This document shows positions 43,133 to 51,247 of a DNA stretch of 64,000 nucleotides, piece by piece. Numbering within the stretch: the stretch's first letter is position 1; each line of letters opens with the position of its first letter. This DNA comes from Microbacterium sp. (GTDB lineage Bacteria > Actinomycetota > Actinomycetes > Actinomycetales > Microbacteriaceae): positions 62,001 to 126,000 of the forward strand of contig NZ_JAPSIY010000004.1 in NCBI RefSeq assembly GCF_031178445.1, in the 5' to 3' direction. The translations under genes were made by a program, and so were the position numbers. Under the pieces are notes generated by a model that was given only the letters and a program-made list of their open reading frames with translations, did no database searches and was not told the origin of the DNA.

Positions 43133-44788
43133 ATGCACGCCGATCTCGTCTTCACCGGAGGCGCCTTCGGCGGGCGCGTGTTCCTCTCCGACGCGTCGCG
43201 CGCCCGCGCGGACGCCGTCGCCGTCCGCGACGGCCGAATCGTCGCCGTGGGTACGGATGCCGCTGAGCTGATCGGCACCGGCACGGAGGTCGTCGACCTC
43301 GATGGGCGCCTGCTCATCCCCGGGTTCCAGGATGCCCACGTGCACCCACTGTGGGGTGGGCTCGACATGCTGCGCTGCGATCTGGCCGATATCGGTACGC
43401 AGGACGAGTACCTGGATCGCATCCGCCGCTACGCCGGCGCGCATCCGGACGACGAGTGGGTGCTGGGCGGCGGGTGGCAGATGTCGGCCTTCCCCGGCGG
43501 CACCCCGACGGCGGCGGCGCTGGACTCCGCCGTGGCCGACAGGCCGGCCTTCCTGCCCAACCGCGACGGACACGGCGCCTGGGTGAACACCCGCGCGCTG
43601 GAGCTCGCCGGCATCACCCGCGACACACCGGATCCAGCGGACGGCCGGATCGAGCGCGACACCGACGGCAACCCGTCCGGCACGCTGCATGAGGGTGCGA
43701 TGGGTCTCGTGAACCGGCTGCTGCCGCCCGAGCCGCACGAGCGCCTGCGTGAGGCGCTCGCTGTCGGGCAGCGGCATCTGCACTCTTTCGGGATCACCGC
43801 CTGGCAGGACGCCATCGTGGGAACCCAGTACGGCGACGCCGGTGATCCGCTGCCGGTGTACGTCGCGGCCGCGCAGGCGGACGAGCTCTCTGCCCGCGTC
43901 GTCGGCTCGCTGTGGTGGGACCGCAATCGCGGGCTCGAGCAGATCGACGACCTCGTCGCGATGCGCGAGGCCGGCCGAGCAGGCCGCTTCGCCGCGACGA
44001 GCATCAAGATCATGCAGGACGGTGTGGCCGAGAACTTCACGGCGTCGATGCTGGAGCCGTACTGCGACGGACACGGGCACCGCACCGACAACTCCGGCAT
44101 CTCGTTCGTGGAACCGGAACTGCTCAAGGAGGCGGCGGCCCGGCTGGACGCGCTCGGGTTCACCCTGCACTTCCACGCCATCGGCGACCGTGCGGTGCGG
44201 GAATGCCTCGACGCCGTCGAGGAGGCGCTGCGCCGCAACGGGCCGCGGGGCAACCCGCATCACATCTCGCACATCCAGGTGGTGCACCCCGACGACGTGC
44301 CGCGCTTCCGCCGGCTGGGGGTGACCGCCAACATGCAGATGCTGTGGGCGACGCTTGAGCCGCAGATGGTGGAGCTGACGCTGCCGTTCCTCGGGGATGA
44401 GCGCTCGAGCTGGCAGTATCCGTTCGGCGACCTGCTCCGTGCCGGCGCCGCGCTGGCCGCCGGCAGCGACTGGTCGGTGTCGACTCCCGACCCGATGGCG
44501 GCGATCCACACGGCGGTGAACCGTCGTTCGGCGCCGTCGGAGTGGGAGGGCGACTATCCGGCGTTCCTGCCCGAGCAGGCGATCGACCTGGGCACGGCAC
44601 TGCAGGCGTACACGGCGGGTTCGGCTCGGGTGAACAGTCTGCCCGAGACCGGCAGCATCCGGGTCGGGATGCTCGCCGACCTCGCCCTGCTCGACCGCGA
44701 TCCGTTCGACGGCCCCGCCGACGAGATCGGCAACACACGGGTGCTGGGCACGTGGGTCGAGGGCGAGCGGGTCTACACCGCCGAATGA
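43133..44788 (+). CDS. Amidohydrolase family 3 (YtcJ-like)
   Basis: A 551-residue metal-dependent hydrolase. The N-terminal metal pair is in LLIPGFQDAHVHPLWGG; HFHAIGDRAV holds a further ligand and GSDWSVSTPDP the catalytic aspartate. Members cleave amide or N-acyl bonds in many substrates (N-acyl amino acids, formamides). Being the last gene of the polyamine importer operon, it may deacylate an imported N-acyl- or carbamoyl-polyamine, which is inference. No signal peptide. Two hairpins follow. Confidence 0.85.
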   Translation: MHADLVFTGGAFGGRVFLSDASRARADAVAVRDGRIVAVGTDAAELIGTGTEVVDLDGRLLIPGFQDAHVHPLWGGLDMLRCDLADIGTQDEYLDRIRRYAGAHPDDEWVLGGGWQMSAFPGGTPTAAALDSAVADRPAFLPNRDGHGAWVNTRALELAGITRDTPDPADGRIERDTDGNPSGTLHEGAMGLVNRLLPPEPHERLREALAVGQRHLHSFGITAWQDAIVGTQYGDAGDPLPVYVAAAQADELSARVVGSLWWDRNRGLEQIDDLVAMREAGRAGRFAATSIKIMQDGVAENFTASMLEPYCDGHGHRTDNSGISFVEPELLKEAAARLDALGFTLHFHAIGDRAVRECLDAVEEALRRNGPRGNPHHISHIQVVHPDDVPRFRRLGVTANMQMLWATLEPQMVELTLPFLGDERSSWQYPFGDLLRAGAALAAGSDWSVSTPDPMAAIHTAVNRRSAPSEWEGDYPAFLPEQAIDLGTALQAYTAGSARVNSLPETGSIRVGMLADLALLDRDPFDGPADEIGNTRVLGTWVEGERVYTAE

Positions 44789-44811
44789 GGCGCGCCACGA
44801 CAGGACGGTAA

Positions 44812-44852
44812 CCGAGAACAGGACGATTCTCGCGAGATCGTCCTGTTCTCGG
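44812..44852. terminator. Hairpin terminator with repeated right arm
   Basis: Perfect 16-base arms (44812-44827 and 44837-44852) around a 9-base loop. The last 14 bases, CCTGTTCTCGGCGA, recur as a direct copy at 44860-44873. It ends the amidohydrolase operon and stands in the convergent gap. Confidence 0.8.
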
Positions 44853-44877
44853 CGAATCTCCTGTTCTCGGCGACTGC

Positions 44878-44919
44878 CCGCTGCGCGGGCGCGTCGGTGG
44901 CGCGGCGCCCGCGCAGCGG
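44878..44919. terminator. Second hairpin terminator, for the minus-strand operon
   Basis: Perfect 15-base GC-rich arms (44878-44892 and 44905-44919) with a 12-base loop, 3 bases from the stop of the minus-strand aminotransferase at 44923. With the previous hairpin it insulates the two convergent operons. Confidence 0.78.
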
Positions 44920-44922
44920 AGG

Positions 44923-46302
44923 TCAGAGGATGCCGGCCGCCTCGCTCAGCACCCCGCGCAGGATGCCGGAGATCTCGCGGAACTCCGGCTGGCCGATGGT
45001 CAGCGGCGGGGCGAGCTGGATGACGGGATCTCCGCGGTCGTCAGCGCGGCAGTACAGGCCGGCGTCGAACAGCGCCTTCGACAGGAACCCGCGCAGCAGC
45101 CGCTCGGACTCATCGGCGTCGAAGGTCTCCCTGGTCGACTTGTCCTTCACGAGCTCGATACCGAAGAAGTAACCGTCGCCGCGCACATCGCCCACGATCG
45201 GCAGGTCGAGCAGCGTCTCGAGCTCGGCGCGGAACAGGGGAGAGTTCTCGCGAACGTGCGCGTTCAGACCCTCCTCCTCGAAGATGTCGAGGTTCTCCAG
45301 CGCCACGGCCGCCGACACCGGATGCCCGCCGAACGTGTAGCCGTGCGGGAAGAAGGTCTGCCCCTTCGAGAACGGCTCGTAGACGCGGTTCGACACGATC
45401 GTCGCCCCGATCGGCGCGTAGCCGCTGGTCATCGCCTTGGCACACGTGATCATGTCGGGCACGTATCCGTACCCGTCGCACGCGAACATGTGGCCCAGCC
45501 GCCCGAACGCGCAGATCACCTCGTCGGAGACCAGCAGCACGTCGTACCGGTCGCAGATCTCGCGCACCCGCTGGAAGTAGCCGGGAGGGGCAGGGAAGCA
45601 CCCGCCCGAGTTCTGCACCGGCTCCAGGAAGACCGCTGCCACCGTGTCCGGGCCTTCGAAGAGGATCATCTCCTCGATGCGGTCGGCGGCCCAGCGGCCG
45701 AAGGCCTCGGGGTCGTCGGACGGCGCGCCCATCTCGGCGGCGCGGTAGAAGTTCGTGTTCGGCACCCGGAAGCCACCCGGCGCCACGGGCTCGAACATCT
45801 CCTTCATCGCGGGGATGCCGGTGATCGCCAGCGCGCCGTGCGGGGTGCCGTGGTACGCGACCGATCGCGAGATCACCTTGTGCTTGCCCGGCTTGCCGAC
45901 CAGCCGCCAGTACTGCTTGGCCAGCTTGAACGCGGTCTCGACGGCCTCACCTCCGCCGGTGCTGAAGAACACCCGGTCGAGATCGCCCGGGGCGTGTTCG
46001 GCCAGCCGGTCGGCCAGCTCGATCGCCGAAGGATGCGCGTACGACCACAGCGGGAAGAAGGCCAGCTCCTCAGCCTGCCTGGCCGCGGCCTCGGCGAGGC
46101 GGCGCCTGCCGTGCCCGGCGTTGACCACGAACAGCCCCGCCAGTCCGTCGATGTACTTTCGCCCGTCGGCGTCCCAGATGTGGTGCCCCTCGCCCCTGGT
46201 GATGATCGGCACGTGCCCGGCGTGCATCGTGGACTGTCGGGTGAAGTGCATCCACAGGTGGTCGGACGCCTGCTGCTGCCACCGCTCGCTCTGCGCGCTC
46301 AT
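44923..46302 (-). CDS. Class III omega-aminotransferase, first copy
   Basis: A 459-residue PLP enzyme of the omega-amino acid:pyruvate / polyamine aminotransferase group. SVAYHGTPHGALAITG, LLVSDEVICAFGRLG and ITCAKAMTSGYAPIG (PLP lysine) are the marks. It moves a terminal amino group from a diamine, GABA or beta-alanine to pyruvate or 2-oxoglutarate. Its start overlaps the stop of the aminotransferase at 46299 by ATGA. It is last in the minus-strand operon led by the semialdehyde dehydrogenase. Confidence 0.9.
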   Translation of the reverse strand: MSAQSERWQQQASDHLWMHFTRQSTMHAGHVPIITRGEGHHIWDADGRKYIDGLAGLFVVNAGHGRRRLAEAAARQAEELAFFPLWSYAHPSAIELADRLAEHAPGDLDRVFFSTGGGEAVETAFKLAKQYWRLVGKPGKHKVISRSVAYHGTPHGALAITGIPAMKEMFEPVAPGGFRVPNTNFYRAAEMGAPSDDPEAFGRWAADRIEEMILFEGPDTVAAVFLEPVQNSGGCFPAPPGYFQRVREICDRYDVLLVSDEVICAFGRLGHMFACDGYGYVPDMITCAKAMTSGYAPIGATIVSNRVYEPFSKGQTFFPHGYTFGGHPVSAAVALENLDIFEEEGLNAHVRENSPLFRAELETLLDLPIVGDVRGDGYFFGIELVKDKSTRETFDADESERLLRGFLSKALFDAGLYCRADDRGDPVIQLAPPLTIGQPEFREISGILRGVLSEAAGIL

Positions 46303-47708
46303 GCCGTCGTCCTCTCGCCTGCCGCATCCGCGTACTCATCCGCCACCGACAGCGCCTCGTCGATTGCCGACAGGCCGCGTACCAGCTCCTCCTCCGAGAT
46401 CACCAGCGGCGGCGCGATGTGAGTGCGGTTGAAATGCATGAACGGCCACACGCCGCTCTTCTTCGCCGCCGCCGCGAACGCGCCCATCGGGGCGGCGTCG
46501 GCGCCGGTCGCGTTGAACGGCACCAGCGGCTCGCGCGTCTGCTTGTCGCGCACCAGCTCCACGGCCCAGAACAGGCCGCGGCCGCGCACCTCTCCGACGC
46601 TCGGGTGCGTGTCGACCCACGAGCGCAGGGTCGGCTCGACGATGCGTTCGCCGAGGTCGCGCACGCGCTCCAGGATGCCGTCGCGCCGGAAGACCTCGAA
46701 GGTCGCCACGCCCGCGGCGCAGGCGAGGGGATGACCGGAGTAGGTGAGCCCACCGGGGAACGGGACGGTGTCGAAATGCGAGGCGACCCGATCCGAGATC
46801 ACCACCCCGCCCAGTGGGACGTAGCCGGAGTTCACGCCCTTCGCGAAGGTGATGAGGTCGGGTTCAGCGTCGAACGCGTCGATGCCGAACCACTCGCCGA
46901 GGCGCCCGAACCCGACCATCACCTCGTCGGCGATGTAGAGGATGCCGTGTCGGTCGCACAGCTCCCGAACGCCCTGCAGGTAGCCGGGCGGCGGCGGGAT
47001 GACGCCGTTGGTGCCGACCACGGTCTCGATGATGATCGCGGCGATGGTCGAAGGGCCCTCGAGCAGCACGGTCTGCTCGAGGTGGGCGAGCGCGCGCTCG
47101 GCTTCCTGCTCGGGCGTCTCGGAATGGAACGGAGAGCGGTACAGATACGGCCCGAAGAAGCGGACCGCGCCGTTGTCGCCCGGATCGTTCGCCCAGCGGC
47201 GCGGGTCGCCGGTCAGCGAGATCGCCGTCGACGTGGAGCCGTGGTAGCTGCGATACATCGACAGCACCTTGCGGCGGCCGGTCGACTGCCGTGCCATGCG
47301 CACCGCGTATTCCACCGCCTCCGCGCCGCCGTTCGTGAAGAACACCTTCTCGAAGCCGGCGGGTGCGACCTCGGAGATGAGCCGGGCGAGCTCGCCGCGC
47401 ACATCGTTGGCGACGGAGGGCTGGATGGTCGCGAGGCGACCGGCCTGCCGCTGGATGGCGGCGACCAGGTCGGGATGCTGGTGGCCCAGGTTCAGGTTCA
47501 CCAGCTGACTGGAGAAGTCCAGGTACTCGTTGCCCGCATAGTCCCAGAAGGTGGACCCCTCGCCCGCGGCCACCGGCACCGGGTCGATGAGGGCCTGGGC
47601 GCTCCAGGAGTGGAACACGTGCGCGCGGTCGTCTGCTCGCACCTGCGCCTCGGCTTCGGCGGAGGGGAGGGGGTGCGTCACGCCGTGCCGGTCGGTGAAC
47701 TGTGCCAT
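46299..47708 (-). CDS. Class III aminotransferase, second copy
   Basis: A 469-residue PLP aminotransferase. STSTAISLTGDPR, LYIADEVMVGFGRLG and ITFAKGVNSGYVPLGG (PLP lysine) identify the class. It differs clearly from its neighbour (for example VFFTNGGAEAVEYAVRMAR against VFFSTGGGEAVETAFKLAK), so the two probably have different amine donors such as beta-alanine and GABA or putrescine. AAGGAG (about 47715) sets ATG 47708; a very long open frame continues upstream but belongs to other genes. Confidence 0.9.
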   Translation of the reverse strand: MAQFTDRHGVTHPLPSAEAEAQVRADDRAHVFHSWSAQALIDPVPVAAGEGSTFWDYAGNEYLDFSSQLVNLNLGHQHPDLVAAIQRQAGRLATIQPSVANDVRGELARLISEVAPAGFEKVFFTNGGAEAVEYAVRMARQSTGRRKVLSMYRSYHGSTSTAISLTGDPRRWANDPGDNGAVRFFGPYLYRSPFHSETPEQEAERALAHLEQTVLLEGPSTIAAIIIETVVGTNGVIPPPPGYLQGVRELCDRHGILYIADEVMVGFGRLGEWFGIDAFDAEPDLITFAKGVNSGYVPLGGVVISDRVASHFDTVPFPGGLTYSGHPLACAAGVATFEVFRRDGILERVRDLGERIVEPTLRSWVDTHPSVGEVRGRGLFWAVELVRDKQTREPLVPFNATGADAAPMGAFAAAAKKSGVWPFMHFNRTHIAPPLVISEEELVRGLSAIDEALSVADEYADAAGERTTA

Positions 47709-47731
47709 GTCGTGCTCCTTCGTCGTCGGCG

Positions 47732-49216
47732 TCAGTGGTTGCTCGGGAAACCGAGGTCGACCTGGGCGGGGGTGTGGTCCGGCCAGCGGGTCGTGACCAC
47801 CTTCGACCTCGTGTAGAAGTGGATCGACTCCGGACCGTAGATGTGCGAGTCTCCGAACAGCGACTTCTTCCAGCCGCCGAACGAGAACGCGCCGACCGGG
47901 ACGGGAATGGGCACGTTCACCCCCACCATCCCGACCTCGACGTCGAACTCGAACTGGCGGGCGGTGCCGCCGTCGCGGGTGAAGATGGCGGTGCCGTTGC
48001 CGAACGCGTTGGCGTTGATGAGCTCGACCGCCTCCTGGTACGAGTCGACGCGCACGACCGCGAGCACGGGGCCGAAGATCTCGTCCTCGTACACCTTCAT
48101 GCCGGGTCGCACCCCATCGATCAGCGAGACGCCGACGAAGAAGCCGTCGCCCTCGAAGGTCTTCCTCGTGCCGTCGACGACCACGGTGGCGCCCTCCGCC
48201 TCGGCTCCCGAGACGTACGAGGCGACCCTGTCGCGGTGCTCGCGCGTGATGAGCGGGCCCATCTCGCTGGCCGGGTCGGTGCCGGGACCGATGCGCAGCT
48301 GTGCGATGCGCGAGCGGATGCCCTCGACGAGGTCGTCTGCGACGTCGCCGACGGCGACCAGCACCGACACGGCCATGCAGCGCTCGCCCGCCGATCCGTA
48401 GGCGGCAGAGACCGCCGCGGCCGCGGCGCCGTCGATATCGGCGTCCGGCATCACGACCATGTGGTTCTTCGCGCCGCCCAGCGCCTGCACCCGTTTCCCG
48501 TTCGCGGCCGCGCGCTGGTAGATCGCCTGCGCGACGGGGGTGGATCCGACGAAGCTCACGGCGGCGATGTCGTCGGAATCGAGCAGTGCGTCGACCGCCT
48601 CCCTGTCTCCGTTGACGACGTTGAGCACGCCGTCGGGCAGACCGGCCTCCTGGAAGGCCCTCGCGAGCCAGATCGCCGCCGAGGGGTCCTTCTCGCTCGG
48701 CTTGAGCACGACGGTGTTCCCGCAGGCGATGGCGCTGGCCACCATCCACAGCGGCACCATGACAGGGAAGTTGAACGGCGTGATGGCGGCGACGACCCCG
48801 ACCGGCTGCTTGACCGAGTGCACGTCGACCCCGCGCGAGACCTGCTCGGACCGCTCGCCCTTGAGCAGGTGCAGCAGGCCCGCGGCGAATTCGACGTTCT
48901 CGATGCCTCGGGACACCTCGCCCGCCGCATCCGAGAGCACCTTCCCGTGTTCGCTGGTGACGATCGCCGCGAGTTCGTCGGTGCGCTCCGCGAGCAGCTG
49001 GCGCAGCCGGAAGAAGACATCGGCGCGCTTGATCAGGCTCGAGGCCCGCCATGCCGGCTGCGCCGCTTTCGCAGCGGCGATGGCCTCTCCCACTTCGGCA
49101 GTCGAGGCGGCGGCGACCTGGCGGTGAGCCTCGCCCGTGGCCGGGTCGTAGACGGGTAGTGTGCGGGCGGCCTCGCCCGATTCGGCGCCGTGGATGAAGT
49201 GTCGGATCGTGGTCAC
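47732..49216 (-). CDS. mmsA: CoA-acylating (methyl)malonate-semialdehyde dehydrogenase
   Basis: A 494-residue aldehyde dehydrogenase of the CoA-dependent MmsA group, turning malonate semialdehyde into acetyl-CoA and CO2 (or methylmalonate semialdehyde into propionyl-CoA). ITPFNFPVMVPLWM, ALGGAKNHMVVMPD and AGERCMAVSVLV (catalytic Cys) are diagnostic: this class has AKNH where others have GGKS. GGGAG fits the GTG at 49216; ATG 49252 would add 12 residues. First gene of the operon with two aminotransferases, which suggests beta-alanine breakdown. Divergent from a PucR regulator. Confidence 0.9.
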   Translation of the reverse strand: MTTIRHFIHGAESGEAARTLPVYDPATGEAHRQVAAASTAEVGEAIAAAKAAQPAWRASSLIKRADVFFRLRQLLAERTDELAAIVTSEHGKVLSDAAGEVSRGIENVEFAAGLLHLLKGERSEQVSRGVDVHSVKQPVGVVAAITPFNFPVMVPLWMVASAIACGNTVVLKPSEKDPSAAIWLARAFQEAGLPDGVLNVVNGDREAVDALLDSDDIAAVSFVGSTPVAQAIYQRAAANGKRVQALGGAKNHMVVMPDADIDGAAAAAVSAAYGSAGERCMAVSVLVAVGDVADDLVEGIRSRIAQLRIGPGTDPASEMGPLITREHRDRVASYVSGAEAEGATVVVDGTRKTFEGDGFFVGVSLIDGVRPGMKVYEDEIFGPVLAVVRVDSYQEAVELINANAFGNGTAIFTRDGGTARQFEFDVEVGMVGVNVPIPVPVGAFSFGGWKKSLFGDSHIYGPESIHFYTRSKVVTTRWPDHTPAQVDLGFPSNH

Positions 49217-49319
49217 TGCTGCTCCCGGGTGGATGGGTCGAGGTTCGGGCATCCGTACACTCTGACCGAGCGCAACGATGCATGTTGTCGCCCATGGTTT
49301 CAGAGGACAGGATGGATGT

Positions 49320-50861
49320 ATGCCTGCAGATCGTCGGAATCTGGCACATCGTCGTACAGAGCGTACGGATGCTGTGGCGCTGCCCAGTGTGCGTGACGTG
49401 CTGAAGGTCGAGGCGCTGCGCCGTGGCGAGCCGGAGGTGCTCGTCGGCGGCACCGCGCTCGACGCCGCGGTGCGCTGGGTGCACGTCTCGGACAGCGACA
49501 GGGTGGCTGCCCTGCTCGACGGAGGCGAGCTGCTGTTGACGACGGCGGCCGGATGGCCGGGGACGACGGGAGCTCTGGTGTCGCTGGCCGCATCCCTCAC
49601 CGAGGCTGGCGTCGCGGGAGTCGTGCTCGAACTCGGCACCCGGTTCACCGTCGTGCCGCCGGCGTTCGCGGCGGCATGCCGTGAACGGGGACTCGCGCTG
49701 ATCGCACTGGAGCGGGAGGTGAAGTTCGTCACCGTCACCGAAGCCGTGCACCGCCGGATCATCACGGGCCAGCTCGATGCGCTGCAGGAGCGTCAACGGC
49801 TGCATGAGTTGTTCACCGGCCTGAGCCTGCGCGGTGCCGCCGCCGAGGTGGTCGTGCAGGAGACCGCACGCGCGCTGCGTGCACCGGTGGTCCTCGAGGA
49901 CCTCGCGCACGAGGTGATCGTCGCCGACGCGTTCGACCTCCCGGACGGGGAGGCTCTCGGCGGGTGGGTCGACCGCTCGGCGCGCCGGCCGGCGGAGTGG
50001 ACGCGCGTTCCGGTCGCCGCCCGCGGCACCCACTGGGGAGAGCTGGTCGCTCTGCAGGGGCCTGCGCATCCTGCCGGCCGGGCGACCGTGCTCGAACAGG
50101 CGGCGACGGCCCTCGCCCTCTCGCGCCTGGCCGAGCCATCGGACCGGTGGGAGAGGCTGCGAGGCGATCTGCTGCTCGGGGCGCTGCTGGGCGAGCGCTT
50201 CGTCGCCGAGTCCGACATCGAGGCGCGCCTGCAGGCATCCGGATTCCCCGTGCACGGGCGCGCACTCCACGCGATCGCCGCTGGGCCGGCCGTGCACGAC
50301 GTTGCCTGGCATCCCCAGGCACTGGCGGAGCGTTTCGCGGAGCACGGCGCGCGGTGCCTGTCGGCGGCCGTCGGCCCCGAGCTTCTCGTGCTGGTCTCGC
50401 TGCCCGGAGGGCGCCGGCTGCCGGACGAGATCCTCTCGGGGCTGGGTGCGCTCGCCGTGAGCGATGCAGCTGGCTCAGTCGAGGAACTGCGATCGGCGCT
50501 CACAGTGGTGCGCCGGCTCGCACGCACCACCGGCTCGGGGGAGGTGCTGCGGGTCGCCGAGCATCCCCTCGCGCGCCTGGCGGCGGAGCTGGGCGGCGAT
50601 CACAGGCTCCGCCGGCACAGTACGCGGCTTCTGGCGCCGCTGATCCGCCACGACGCGGCGAACGGCGGTGATCTCCTCCGAGTGCTGCGCGCGGTTGTCG
50701 CGCATCCGGGCAGTCGCACGGCCGCCGCGGCGGCGTCGCATCTGTCGCGGTCGGTGTTCTACCAGCGGCTGGCGCTCATCTCCGAACTCACGGGCGCCGA
50801 TCTGGACGACGGCGAGACGCTCGCCGCGCTGCATCTCGCCCTGCTCGCGCATCGCTCCTGA
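49320..50861 (+). CDS. PucR family transcriptional regulator
   Basis: A 513-residue regulator with an N-terminal PucR-type sensing domain (about residues 20-140, WVHVSDSDRVAALLDGGELL, GVVLELG) and a C-terminal PucR HTH (last 60 residues, AAASHLSRSVFYQRLALISEL). PucR proteins control purine, GABA and polyamine catabolism. It is divergent from mmsA and the aminotransferases and is their likely activator. ATG 49320 follows an AGGATGG stretch; ATG 49278 would add 14 residues. Confidence 0.85.
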   Translation: MPADRRNLAHRRTERTDAVALPSVRDVLKVEALRRGEPEVLVGGTALDAAVRWVHVSDSDRVAALLDGGELLLTTAAGWPGTTGALVSLAASLTEAGVAGVVLELGTRFTVVPPAFAAACRERGLALIALEREVKFVTVTEAVHRRIITGQLDALQERQRLHELFTGLSLRGAAAEVVVQETARALRAPVVLEDLAHEVIVADAFDLPDGEALGGWVDRSARRPAEWTRVPVAARGTHWGELVALQGPAHPAGRATVLEQAATALALSRLAEPSDRWERLRGDLLLGALLGERFVAESDIEARLQASGFPVHGRALHAIAAGPAVHDVAWHPQALAERFAEHGARCLSAAVGPELLVLVSLPGGRRLPDEILSGLGALAVSDAAGSVEELRSALTVVRRLARTTGSGEVLRVAEHPLARLAAELGGDHRLRRHSTRLLAPLIRHDAANGGDLLRVLRAVVAHPGSRTAAAAASHLSRSVFYQRLALISELTGADLDDGETLAALHLALLAHRS

Positions 50862-50874
50862 GGAAACGGTCGGA

Positions 50875-50897
50875 ACCCGCGCACGACGAGTGCGGGT
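50875..50897. terminator. Hairpin between pucR and cupin gene
   Basis: ACCCGC-G-CAC and GTGCGGGT pair with a one-base bulge and a 5-base loop, 14 bases after the pucR stop and touching the convergent cupin stop. Likely a short bidirectional terminator. Confidence 0.6.
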
Positions 50898-51247
50898 CAG
50901 CGAGTCAGGTACACCTTGCGCAGAGTCTCGGTCACCGTCCACACCGTCCGCATGCCCGACGCCAGGCGCATGACGGAGCCGGGGCCGATGTCGACGGACG
51001 GCAGCGCGGGTGATTCGAACTCGATCCGCGCCCGGCCGGACAGCACGACGAACACCTCATCGCTCTCGACATCCGCCGCGACCCCCGGCGTCATCTCCCA
51101 CACCCCGAGCTCGGCGCCCCCGAATGCGCCGAGCTCGAGCGCGCCCGCGCTCGGGGTTCCCGCCCGGATGTCGGATGCCGGCAGCGGCTCATGTGCGAGA
51201 GAGACGCCGGCGGCATCCGCCGCCGTGCCGGGATTGAGCGGTGTCAT
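50897..51247 (-). CDS. Cupin domain protein (DUF861 type)
   Basis: A 116-residue single cupin. The two conserved strands are around GVWEMTPGVAADVESDEVFVVLSG and GPGSVMRLASGM; the usual metal histidines of motif 1 are not obvious. Similar small cupins accompany amine and ureide catabolic oxidases. It is ATGA-coupled behind the FAD oxidoreductase, so it may act on or stabilise that step. The exact role is unknown. Confidence 0.78.
   Translation of the reverse strand: MTPLNPGTAADAAGVSLAHEPLPASDIRAGTPSAGALELGAFGGAELGVWEMTPGVAADVESDEVFVVLSGRARIEFESPALPSVDIGPGSVMRLASGMRTVWTVTETLRKVYLTR

Noticed and set aside
47709..50345. Upstream extension of the second aminotransferase frame
   Set aside because: The frame is open but runs antisense through pucR and in another frame of mmsA; the real start at 47708 has a strong ribosome site and the family N-terminus.
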